Part shown: positions 29,201-36,673 of the stretch, piece after piece
Numbering within the stretch: the first letter of the stretch is position 1
Layout of the letters: each line of letters begins with the position of its first letter
Assembly (NCBI GenBank): GCA_041984235.1
Contig: JBHIYN010000006.1
Span: 248,001-312,000, forward strand
Source of the DNA: JBHIYN01 sp041984235
GTDB taxonomy: Bacteria; Pseudomonadota; Gammaproteobacteria; Ga0077536
Reading direction: 5' to 3'
Length of the DNA: 64,000 nucleotides
Notes under the pieces: model-generated
Databases searched by the model: none
What the model was told of the DNA's origin: nothing
What the model saw: only the letters and a program-made list of their open reading frames with translations
Made by a program: the position numbers and the translations under genes

Positions 29201-29283
29201 AGAAAAACCGGCGCATTGGCGAAGCGGCCATCGAAAAACGTTTCGTTGACCGCCTTGTTGAAGTCTTCGTAGGACACGCGCAC
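26248..29283 (-). CDS. Large protein of unknown function in the defence cluster
   Basis: A 1011-residue soluble protein that I do not recognise by family. The N-terminal half is helical (MRVSYEDFNKAVNETFFDGR...). A probable zinc site lies near residue 680-725 (YACGG ... CF ... MRCKDCG). The following segment is very basic (KSRRRRRNGAQ). The C-terminus is rich in Gly and aromatics. It has no Walker, methylase or nuclease motif visible by eye. The start is GTG at 29283 (a second GTG lies at 29277). Its stop overlaps the DruE-like start by four bases, so it must be part of the same system. By position it could correspond to DruF/DruG or DruH of Druantia, but this needs a profile search. Confidence 0.7.
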   Translation of the reverse strand: MRVSYEDFNKAVNETFFDGRFANAPVFLDLEGSLAEEVARRVGMNVDDLEDIAGSSVRETLDFDARNPYRFHQQVFAKWLRTTRDTAPPFTGLLCILSMAAERMRADDEFAAINYYSRLGEVLGIEDESLVQHLRAGGKYTLDFWRGLNLWLREHDSSLGIPTAQPVTNWRYVSYAISQALVRDADRERFHDLFETLGLSPGADVSEGEMFLYLHEWMSTHGPSRWLRKLWQDPSLRERVALAAVTELSHWAPKTRVPRTDTASRLWWVANLATYPATSLRLFLATNLPDETGSLALRLRASDGGTSNLDFQSAPPDLRLEPFPAFGLATLQPTGAFRLDQLLVSFVDLATVDSGKSYTHSPAPVIPLMQVEGRPYFREVSRVQLFKRCLVLCHSSWVDRVDNLLQSNAAPGYAKCEDVQGLPESWAVFLDVEMHFSADCENQLQALVPLSSGTALELTRGLRLAPTTWHGECPPLISASSEQSDFSVRVDEERVGKSKDVCIFEEAFEQGSAVVAVEDALETREGNFRVSIRHGRSAKSERQFSLRTADMPRAFRGQFLGYDVLTGDALNLLSAQPVEADDVEDIYVRGFRLPQTANDSETVTSGTPADLKLEVPLENDSGEVDDRMDEIPRYACGGGAVAAAECFVRNHHYWIVEAFNPGDDRFQAKRMRCKDCGLESMSRTWKSRRRRRNGAQGPARVGKERHISSTGTGHRPSIQQLEDALCYLGSGTWDNLARLAASCSDDPWLPRQLIREFRDSGLLDVGLGPSFQPTHWSVAPPTLVFVDESSCFLAGFRNRSLLDELQDVLGEARYELGERPGGASIHRWRGVSPSHLLESTTGVTDPLGRPVTVETRAVESLLGSLPSLAAVHETLPHFHAGASASLEQFDVRTNRWRSANSASEPGAYRVIHGHQRYAWRGDNGDLREGPHEAVKILEASRLGIALHGFDPLRREFYAAPGCEPPGLYSRVLFACSGEFPERVGHRLVYRGVGLGVASALKQKLYGVEGSA

Positions 29284-29982
29284 TGGGCTCCCGAAGCACG
29301 TATCCGGCGAGTCGCATCCCTGCCGCGAGCAAGTTTCGGGCCGTGCATGTTGTTGCCCCTTCGTGGGGCCGTTTGCTCTTCCCTACGTCGTGGCCGACGG
29401 TGCGACCACGGACCATTGCACTACCCGCAGATTCGTTGCCTTACCCGCAGTTGTTTACCACTCCCATGTTACGCGCGAATGAACATTCGTCTTGGATACG
29501 CAGGAAATCAATCATAAGACGCACTAGTGAGTCAACCGGTCCAATTCGTCGGGTACCTGACTTGTAACTATGCGTAACATCTTGGTCGACGAGACTATGC
29601 CACGGGGTGTCCACGATACTTGGGACGTGCTCCCACGGGGGGCACTCGGGACAAGTCATCTACTCGGGGCGGCTTGCACGGTACTCGCAAGGTACGGGGC
29701 AACGTTCTCGCCGAGTAGGCTACGCGGCGATGCCCAACCCTTCAGCTCCTCTGGTGCGCTTGCCCGAGAGACGAGCCCTTCCACACTTCGATGCGCCTTG
29801 GCGCGGTGGTATTGATATTCTAGGTGGCAGCATACTTGCACGGGCCGGTAAGTCCCGAGTTTGTCACTTCCTCTTTATGTCGCGCTGCAAGACCAACACG
29901 CCTGGCCGCGGATTCAAATCCCCGGTGACCTGTTCGCGGTTACGCGAGGCGACGTTCCCGGTTCGTCCCGCGACTTAGACCA
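29284..29982. other. 700-base gap inside the defence cluster
   Basis: The stretch lies between the starts of the divergent large unknown gene and the glycosylase, so it should contain both promoters. Only short reading frames without family character are present (for example 29441-29659 on the minus strand). A small hairpin GCCCC-TTCGT-GGGGC is at 29355-29369 and a near-repeat ACCCGCAG occurs twice around 29420-29455. No CRISPR, tRNA or retron-like structure is evident. Confidence 0.45.
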
Positions 29983-30696
29983 ATGTGTCCGAGGAACGAG
30001 GAGCGGAATCTCCAGTGGCGCTCGCGGACCCCATCTGCCCGGCGCGTTCGCGGCTTCCAAGCGAGGCTCTTATCCTGGTACGACGACACCGGACGCTCGT
30101 TCCAGTGGCGGCAGCCAGGCGCAGACGACTACGTCCGTGTGGTGTCCGAGGTCCTACTTCAACGCACACGTGCCGACCGGGTGGCTTCTGTGTTTGACGA
30201 ATTCCTGGTCGAGTTCCCCGGCTGGGTCGAGTTGTCGAACGCTACGGAGTCGGACCTCCAGCGGTTCTTGAGGCCTCTCGGATTGTGGCGTCGTCGGGCA
30301 ACCGCTCTCCGGGCGCTCGCTTCCGCGGTGGCGTCTAGGGGGGGCAAGTTGCCGTCGTCGCGCTGCGACCTCGAGTCCCTTCCCGCGGTTGGGCAGTACG
30401 TCGCGAACGCAGTACTGGTGTTGGTGCACGGGGTTGCCGCGCCCTTGCTGGACGTGAACATGTCACGGGTCCTCGAGCGGGTATTCGGAAAGCGGGAGTT
30501 GGCGGATATCCGACACGATCCCTACTTGCAGGATCTGGCTCAACGGGTCGTCACGGGAGAGCGTACTCAGGAACTCAACTGGGCTATTCTTGATCTCGGT
30601 GCCCTCGTCTGTACGCCGAGAAACCCCCGGTGCGAGCAGTGCCCTCAGCGGCGAGCCTGCGGCCACGCGAGGGCGGGTCGAACACTTGCTCTCTAA
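29983..30696 (+). CDS. HhH-GPD DNA glycosylase, Mig-type G:T mismatch repair
   Basis: A 237-residue endonuclease III/MutY superfamily glycosylase. The helix-hairpin-helix is LESLPAVGQYVANAV at about 130-144, and the catalytic Asp is Asp157 in LLDVNMSRVL. The iron-sulfur motif C-x6-C-x2-C-x5-C is complete near the C-terminus (CTPRNPRCEQCPQRRAC). At the position of the EndoIII catalytic Lys stands Tyr139, as in the archaeal Mig thymine glycosylase, so it is more likely a monofunctional T:G enzyme than MutY. It overlaps the C5 methyltransferase tail to tail by four bases, which fits repair of deaminated 5-methylcytosine, the job Vsr does in other systems. Confidence 0.87.
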   Translation: MCPRNEERNLQWRSRTPSARRVRGFQARLLSWYDDTGRSFQWRQPGADDYVRVVSEVLLQRTRADRVASVFDEFLVEFPGWVELSNATESDLQRFLRPLGLWRRRATALRALASAVASRGGKLPSSRCDLESLPAVGQYVANAVLVLVHGVAAPLLDVNMSRVLERVFGKRELADIRHDPYLQDLAQRVVTGERTQELNWAILDLGALVCTPRNPRCEQCPQRRACGHARAGRTLAL

Positions 30697-31994
30697 CGTC
30701 GCTTCGGTCGATGCAGTCGTCGGCGAAGGGCGATTCCCCAAGCTTCCGCGATGAGAGGAGGCACCGCGTTACCGACCTGAGTATACCTCGGGCATTCTCG
30801 TCGTCGTTCTGCACCACCTGTCGTGTACTTCCCGCGAAAGTCGTACCAGTCCGGGAAAGACTGGAGGCGGGCTGATTCCCGCACGGTAAGTATCCGCGGT
30901 TCCGAGTAGTGGATCAGGTCATCGGGCAACGTCGTGATCGTGTGGGCCGGTAGGTTCGGGTCGAGCGGCACGACCCTGACCTTGGCGAGGCCAAAGCCAG
31001 CCCGAACTGCCTCGTCAAGGCGCTTGCCTCGTTCACATTGCTCGAGGATGGTCTTGAATCGGGCAGTTGTCGCGGCCGAGTGACGCGCGAGTCGTAGGCT
31101 AGTCGGGGCTTGGCCGTTTAGACCGCGGCGCATCAGGGATTGGTAGGCCGTCGGCCGACCCCGAGGAGGGCGCCAGGCGATCTGGGAAAAACCTGACGGC
31201 TCGCGCAGATCCTCGTCACGGATATAAGGTTCAGTTCTGGACAGGTCCGCGCCTGCCTCGAGGTCCGCGAGAGCCTGTCGAGTAGTGACCGGCACGTCGG
31301 GGAGTCTTCGTTCGGCCAAGAAGGGTCCGCGGACACTAGCGAGTTCAAACGACGCCCAGCACTCTTCCAACCCTTCAGCGTACGCTGTGCCCTTCTTTAT
31401 TCCGGCGAGAAAGTAACGTTCGCGCTTCTGTGGAACGCCGAAATCCGTGGCCTGAACAAGTACCGCGTCGAGATGGTAGTCATCCTCGAGGAGCGAGAAC
31501 AAGATCTCGGAGTAAGATCGCCGGCGGCGCCCCTTGTCTCGCCCCTGGCGCGCGGCCCGTGCCTTCTTTCCGTGGGGGACGTCGAACCCGCGAACATTCT
31601 CCAGCAAGACAAAATTCGGTGCGAGCAGCCTGACGAAGTTGACGTAGGGATAGATCAATTGGTTTCGAACGTCGTCCCTCTCGCGCTTTCCTAAGAAGGA
31701 GAAGCCTTGGCATGGGGGGCCCCCGCAAACGAGGTCAACCTTACCGCGCAGCGTGGCCAACTCGGATTCATGCTCGGCAAGCAGGGACTTGACGTCCCAT
31801 GCGCGCTTCTCGAGCCACTGGGGCCATTCAAAGCCGTGGCGACTGCCGTCCACCAGATTGTCGGCGTAAGTTCGAAATGCGTCGGTCATCACTTCGACGC
31901 CAAACAGACCGCGCCAGCCTGCGTCCAACAAGCCAAGACTCAAGCCGCCACAGCCCGCAAACAGGTCAACGAACGTCGGGGATCTCGCGGTCAA
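30693..31994 (-). CDS. C5-cytosine DNA methyltransferase (DruM-like)
   Basis: A 433-residue 5-methylcytosine methyltransferase. Motif I DLFAGCGGLSLGL is at residues 10-22, motif IV GGPPCQGFS carries catalytic Cys95, motif VI is LLENVRGF, motif VIII is QKRERYF and motif X is QVGNAVPPLIAEA. The start codon is TTG at 31994; no better start lies upstream in frame. It probably marks host DNA for the helicase/nuclease genes to its left. Target sequence cannot be read. No matching type II restriction enzyme is adjacent, which supports a role inside a multi-gene defence system. Confidence 0.93.
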   Translation of the reverse strand: MTARSPTFVDLFAGCGGLSLGLLDAGWRGLFGVEVMTDAFRTYADNLVDGSRHGFEWPQWLEKRAWDVKSLLAEHESELATLRGKVDLVCGGPPCQGFSFLGKRERDDVRNQLIYPYVNFVRLLAPNFVLLENVRGFDVPHGKKARAARQGRDKGRRRRSYSEILFSLLEDDYHLDAVLVQATDFGVPQKRERYFLAGIKKGTAYAEGLEECWASFELASVRGPFLAERRLPDVPVTTRQALADLEAGADLSRTEPYIRDEDLREPSGFSQIAWRPPRGRPTAYQSLMRRGLNGQAPTSLRLARHSAATTARFKTILEQCERGKRLDEAVRAGFGLAKVRVVPLDPNLPAHTITTLPDDLIHYSEPRILTVRESARLQSFPDWYDFRGKYTTGGAERRRECPRYTQVGNAVPPLIAEAWGIALRRRLHRPKRR

Positions 31995-32264
31995 CTTCGT
32001 TACAATATCTAGCGTGGGCCATGGGTCGGTCGAATAGCGGAGATTATACCGCCAGTTGGCGCCGCGCTCCCGCGGGGTGGGAGCGGCTCGGCCGGGGTAG
32101 TTTTACCCGTAGAATGGTGGCGGCGAATATGCTGGGCATTGATGTCTCGGAGGGAAGGGGTCGGCAATTGAAGTGCGCATTTGTCGCCGAAAAAATTCTC
32201 GACCGACGCGCTGCCGATGACCCGCGGGTCGACTATTGATGAACGAGCGAGCCCCGCTCGGCGA

Positions 32265-32338
32265 TCCCTCTCCGCCACACACCCAAAAAAAATGCCCGCA
32301 ATAGCGGGCATTTTTTTTGGGTGTGTGGCGGAGAGGGA
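32265..32338. terminator. 35-base perfect palindrome including tRNA-Ser 3' end and terminator
   Basis: Arms at 32265-32299 and 32304-32338 are perfectly complementary around a 4-base loop (AATA). The inner part, A8-TGCCCGC / GCGGGCA-T8, is a canonical bidirectional intrinsic terminator for the tRNA gene. The outer part reaches into the tRNA: the right arm is the tRNA 3' end with CCA, and the left arm is an inverted copy of it (CCCTCTCCGCCA). Extension of a terminator into an inverted duplicate of the tRNA end is unusual. Confidence 0.85.
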
Positions 32339-32415
32339 GGGATTCGAACCCCCGGACCGATTACTCGGTCAACTGATTTCGAGTCAGCCCCATTCGACCA
32401 CTCTGGCACCTCTCC
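32326..32415 (-). tRNA. tRNA-Ser, anticodon CGA
   Basis: A 90-nucleotide class II tRNA. The acceptor stem GGAGAGG pairs with CCTCTCC, the discriminator base is G, and CCA is encoded. The anticodon loop CTCGAAA gives CGA (codon UCG). A long variable arm (ACCGAGTAATCGGT) and the T-arm GGTTCGAATCC are clear. The defence island lies immediately beyond its 3' end, the usual place for tRNA-targeted integration. Confidence 0.95.
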
Positions 32416-32591
32416 GGGTTTCGCAGCGCTCCCCATGGCGCAGGGTCAGGACCGGGCGCTGCGGGGACGCGATGTTACACGACCACGGCGGCGAAAAAAA
32501 CGCGCGGTCCGCAGCCGACGCTAGACTAGCGTGGCACGCACCGCCAGGCCCCGCGCCTTGCTGCCGCCAATCCGCCCAGGGAGACCCCTCA

Positions 32592-34142
32592 ATGGCGCCC
32601 GCCGCCGTGACCATCGACTGCAACGACTTCGACGCCCTGCTGTTCGATCTCGACGGCGTGATCACCCTCTCGGCACGCGTGCACGCGGCGGCGTGGAAGA
32701 CGCTGTTCGACGAGTTTCTCGCCGCGCGGGCGGGTGCCACCGGTAAAGACTTCGAGCCGTTCGACATCGAGCGCGATTACCGTGCGTACGTCGACGGCAA
32801 GCCGCGCTATGCCGGGGTGCGCGATTTTCTCGCCGCGCGCGGCATCGAGCTGCCGCAGGGCAGCGCCGATGACGCGGCGGGCTCGGCCACGGTGTGTGGC
32901 CTCGGCAATCGCAAGAACGCGCTGTTTCTCGAGCACCTGCAGCGCGACGGCGTGGTCGTGGATGACGGCGCCCGCGCGCTGCTGGAGGACGCGCGCCGCC
33001 ATGGGATCCCGACCGCGGTGGTCTCGGCCAGCCGCAACTGCCGCACGCTGCTGCAGGCGGCGGGGCTGGAGCGGCTGTTCGACGTCGTCGTCGACGGCGC
33101 GCTGGCGGCAGAGCGGGGCCTCGCCGGCAAGCCGGCGCCGGACACCTTTCTCGCGGCGGCACGCGAGCTCGGCGCGCAGCCGGCGCGCGCGGTGGTCTTC
33201 GAGGACGCGGTGGCCGGCGTCACCGCCGGGCGCGCGGGCGGCTTCGGGCTCGTCGTCGGCGTCGATCGCGCGGCGCGCGCCGCGGCGCTCAGCGCGCATG
33301 GCGCCGACGTCGTGGTGCGCGGCCTCGTCGAGCTGGCCCTCACGCCGGCCACGCCACCGCCCTCGGCCCTGGCTGATTTCGACGCCGTCGCCAGGCTCGT
33401 GGACGCGCGACGGCCGGTGCTCTTCCTCGACTACGACGGCACCCTGACCGAGATCGTCGACCACCCGGGCGACGCCCGCCTGGCGCCCGCGATCCGTGCC
33501 GATCTCGCTGCGCTCGCACGGACGATGACCGTCGCCATCGTCAGCGGCCGCGACCTGCCCGACGTGCGCGGCATGGTCAATCTGCCCGAGCTGGTCTACG
33601 CCGGCAGTCACGGCTTCGACATCAGCGGGCCGGGCGGGCTGGCGCTGCAACACCCGGCGGGACTGGCGGCACGCCCCGCGCTCGCCGCCGCCGCCGAGGC
33701 CCTCACCGAGCGCCTCGCCGGCATCGACGGGATCCTGATCGAGCGCAAGGCCTTCGCGGTGACGGTGCACTATCGTCTGGTCGCCGACGACGCCGTGCCG
33801 AGGGTGCACGCCGCGCTCGACGACGTCGCTGCCGGGCATCCCGGGCTGCGGCGTACGGGCGGCAAGAAGATCGTCGAGCTCAGGCCGGACGTGACCTGGG
33901 ACAAGGGCCGCGCGGTACGCTGGCTGCTCGGCAAGCTGGACCAGGACGACGATGCACACCTGCCGCTCTATCTCGGCGACGACGATACCGACGAGGACGC
34001 CTTTCGCGCCCTGCGCGGCCGCGGGATCGGCGTGCTGGTCGCACCCGCGGCGCAGATCACCGGTGCGCGCTTCCGCCTCGCCTCGGTCGCCGAAGTGCAT
34101 GACTTCCTCGAGCGCCTGCGCCGCCTGCCCGACAGCGGTTGA
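32592..34142 (+). CDS. Beta-phosphoglucomutase / trehalose-6-phosphatase fusion
   Basis: A 516-residue two-domain HAD protein. Residues 1-255 are beta-phosphoglucomutase-like (DALLFDLDGVIT, VSASRNC, GKPAPDTF, VFEDAVAGVTAG). Residues from about 270 are OtsB-like trehalose-phosphatase (LFLDYDGTLTEIV, IVSGRD, GSHGFDI, YLGDDDTDEDAF). The ATG at 32592 is chosen because it opens the first domain; the longer frame runs through the tRNA. Its stop overlaps the GH65 start (TGATG). Mycobacterial OtsB1 joins the same three modules in one chain, so here the GH65 part appears split off. Confidence 0.9.
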   Translation: MAPAAVTIDCNDFDALLFDLDGVITLSARVHAAAWKTLFDEFLAARAGATGKDFEPFDIERDYRAYVDGKPRYAGVRDFLAARGIELPQGSADDAAGSATVCGLGNRKNALFLEHLQRDGVVVDDGARALLEDARRHGIPTAVVSASRNCRTLLQAAGLERLFDVVVDGALAAERGLAGKPAPDTFLAAARELGAQPARAVVFEDAVAGVTAGRAGGFGLVVGVDRAARAAALSAHGADVVVRGLVELALTPATPPPSALADFDAVARLVDARRPVLFLDYDGTLTEIVDHPGDARLAPAIRADLAALARTMTVAIVSGRDLPDVRGMVNLPELVYAGSHGFDISGPGGLALQHPAGLAARPALAAAAEALTERLAGIDGILIERKAFAVTVHYRLVADDAVPRVHAALDDVAAGHPGLRRTGGKKIVELRPDVTWDKGRAVRWLLGKLDQDDDAHLPLYLGDDDTDEDAFRALRGRGIGVLVAPAAQITGARFRLASVAEVHDFLERLRRLPDSG

Positions 34143-36550
34143 TGTCTGACTGGATCTGGACCTACCGCGACTACGTGCCGGAGCGCGAAGGTCTGCGCGA
34201 GACGCTGTGCACGCTCGGCAACGGCTACTTCGCAACCCGCGGCGCGGCCAGCGAGGCAAGCGCCGACGGCGTGCACTACCCGGGTTGCTACGTCGCCGGC
34301 GGCTACAACCGCCTGCAGAGCAAGATCCACGATCACGTGGTCGAGAACGAGGACCTGGTCAACCTGCCGAACTGGCTGCCGCTCAACCTGCGCCCCGCCG
34401 GTGGCGCGTGGCTGGACGTCGACGCCTGCGACATCCTCGACTACGAGCAGCGCCTCGACCTGCGTCACGGGGTGCTGCTGCGGGTGCTGACCGTGCGCGA
34501 CGGCGAAGGCCGCGATACGCGTTTCGAGCAGGAACGCATGGTGCACATGCGCCGCTCCCATCTCGCCGCGCTGCAGGTGCGCGCGACCGCGCTGAACTGG
34601 GACGGCCGCCTGCAGATCGCCAGTGCCCTCGACGGCCGCGTGGTCAACGCCGGCGTCGCGCGTTACGGTGCGCTGGCCAAGCAGCACCTCGAGCCGGTCG
34701 CCGCGCAGGCGGTCGGCGCCGACGGCATGCTGCTGCACTGTCGCACCAGCCAGTCGCGCCTGGAGATCGCGCTCGGCGCGCGCACGCGTCTCTACCGCGA
34801 CGGCCACCGCGTAGAGGCCGAGCCCGAGATCACGCGCGCCGCCGGCTACGTCAGCCTGCGCTTCGAAGTCCCGGTGCGCCGCAACGAGCCGCTGGCCGTG
34901 GAGAAGATCGCTTCGCTCTACACCTCGCGCGACCCGGCCATCAGCGAGACCGTGCTGGCCGCGCGCAGTGCGGCCGCCGCCGCGCCCGCCTGGGCTACGC
35001 TGCGCAGCGAGCACGATACGGTGTGGGAGCAGCTGTGGGAGCGCTTCGACATGCAACTGAAGCTGGACGAGGGCGCCGGCAGCGCGACCCTGCGCATCCT
35101 GCGCCTGCATATCCTGCACCTGCTGCAGACGGTGTCGCTGAACACCATCGATCTCGATGCCGGCGTGCCGGCACGCGGGCTGCACGGCGAGGCCTATCGC
35201 GGCCACATCTTCTGGGACGAGCTGTTCATCTTCCCGCTGCTCAACCTGCGCCTGCCCGAGATCACCCGTGAGCTGCTGATGTATCGCTACCGCCGGCTCG
35301 ACGAGGCGCGCGCCGGGGCGCGTGCGGCCGGCCATGCCGGCGCCATGTACCCGTGGCAGAGCGGCAGTGACGGCCGCGAGGAAACCCAGAAGCTGCACCT
35401 GAACCCGCAGTCCGGGCGCTGGCTGGCCGACAACACCCACCTGCAGCGGCACGTCAACGCGGCGATTGCCTACAACGTGTGGCAGTACTACCAGGTCACC
35501 CTGGACACCGAGTTCCTGTCCTTCTACGGCGCCGAGATGATCCTCGAGATCGCGCGCTTCTGGGCCAGCATGGCGCGTTACGACCCGGAGCTCGACCGCT
35601 ACGAGATCACCGGCGTTACCGGCCCGGACGAGTTCCAGACCGGCTACCCCGATCGCGAGGAGCCGGGCCTCGACAACCATGCCTATACCAACGTCATGGC
35701 GGCCTGGGTGCTGCAGACCGCGGCCGGCCTGCGCGACCATCTGCCCGGGCGCCGCTGGAGCGAGCTCACCGCGCTGCTCGGCGTGAGCGAGGACGACGCC
35801 GCGCACTGGGATGCCGTCAGCCGCAAGCTGCGCGTGTGCTTCCACGACGACGGCATCATCAGCCAGTTCGAAGGCTACGATGCGCTGGAGGAGCTCGACT
35901 GGGAGCGCCTGCGCGCGCAGTACGGCGACATCCAGCGCCTGGATCGCATCCTCGAAGCGGAGAACGACTCTTCCGATCGCTACAAGGCCTCCAAGCAGGC
36001 CGACGTGCTGATGCTGTTCTACCTGTTCTCGGCCGACGAGCTCGGCGCCCTGTTCGAGCGCATGGGCTATGCCTTCGACGAGGCCATGCTGGCACGCAAC
36101 ATCGACTACTACCTCGCGCGCACCTCGCACGGCTCCACGCTGAGCCGGGTCGTGCATGCCTCGGTGCTGGCGCGGCGCGACCCGGCCGGCTCGTGGCGGC
36201 ACTTCCGCGAGGCGCTGCAGAGCGACGTCGGCGACATCCAGGGCGGCACCACGGCCGAGGGCATCCACCTCGGCGCCATGGCCGGCACGGTCGACCTGGT
36301 GCAGCGGGTCTACACCGGTATCGAGGTCCGGCACGGCGCCCTGCACCTCAATCCCGCCCTGCCCGATGCGTTGCGCCGTCTCAGCCTGCGCCTGCGCTAC
36401 CGCGGTTACGCGCTCAACCTCGAGGTCACGCACGAGCAGCTGAAGATCGACGTCATCGAGGGCAACCACTTCCCCATCACGCTGGCTGTCGGCACGCACA
36501 GCGAGACCGTGCACGGCGGCGAGAAGCTGCGCTTCGACCTCACCTCCTGA
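34142..36550 (+). CDS. GH65 alpha-glucoside phosphorylase/hydrolase
   Basis: An 802-residue glycoside hydrolase family 65 protein, as in trehalose, maltose or kojibiose phosphorylases. These release beta-glucose 1-phosphate, which the mutase domain of the upstream protein could convert to glucose 6-phosphate. The catalytic acid is Glu497 in GVTGPDEFQTGY. GHIFWDELFIFP and DNHAYTNVMAAW are further family motifs, and HGSTLSRVVHA near the end belongs to the phosphate/substrate loop. Phosphorylase versus hydrolase and the disaccharide used cannot be decided by eye. The start ATG at 34142 overlaps the preceding stop by one base. Confidence 0.9.
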   Translation: MSDWIWTYRDYVPEREGLRETLCTLGNGYFATRGAASEASADGVHYPGCYVAGGYNRLQSKIHDHVVENEDLVNLPNWLPLNLRPAGGAWLDVDACDILDYEQRLDLRHGVLLRVLTVRDGEGRDTRFEQERMVHMRRSHLAALQVRATALNWDGRLQIASALDGRVVNAGVARYGALAKQHLEPVAAQAVGADGMLLHCRTSQSRLEIALGARTRLYRDGHRVEAEPEITRAAGYVSLRFEVPVRRNEPLAVEKIASLYTSRDPAISETVLAARSAAAAAPAWATLRSEHDTVWEQLWERFDMQLKLDEGAGSATLRILRLHILHLLQTVSLNTIDLDAGVPARGLHGEAYRGHIFWDELFIFPLLNLRLPEITRELLMYRYRRLDEARAGARAAGHAGAMYPWQSGSDGREETQKLHLNPQSGRWLADNTHLQRHVNAAIAYNVWQYYQVTLDTEFLSFYGAEMILEIARFWASMARYDPELDRYEITGVTGPDEFQTGYPDREEPGLDNHAYTNVMAAWVLQTAAGLRDHLPGRRWSELTALLGVSEDDAAHWDAVSRKLRVCFHDDGIISQFEGYDALEELDWERLRAQYGDIQRLDRILEAENDSSDRYKASKQADVLMLFYLFSADELGALFERMGYAFDEAMLARNIDYYLARTSHGSTLSRVVHASVLARRDPAGSWRHFREALQSDVGDIQGGTTAEGIHLGAMAGTVDLVQRVYTGIEVRHGALHLNPALPDALRRLSLRLRYRGYALNLEVTHEQLKIDVIEGNHFPITLAVGTHSETVHGGEKLRFDLTS

Positions 36551-36673
36551 GCGCGCGCTGCGCGGGCTGCCCGCGTGCGCCTGCGCTTGCTGCCTGCCAC
36601 GACGGCCGGTATAAATTCGTCGCACCAGCGTCGCGGCCGGCCCGCGGCATCACCAGACGGCGTGCGGCGTTCG

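Noticed and set aside
29920..29960. T-arm-like GGATTCAAATCC
   Set aside because: No acceptor, D-arm or anticodon arm can be folded around it, so it is not a tRNA.
29607..29978. 123-residue frame in the defence-cluster gap
   Set aside because: Low-complexity mix of Arg, Pro and Ser with no family character or ribosome-binding site; composition not protein-like.
33968..36625. 885-residue open frame on the minus strand
   Set aside because: Antisense to the GH65 gene; a high-GC shadow.
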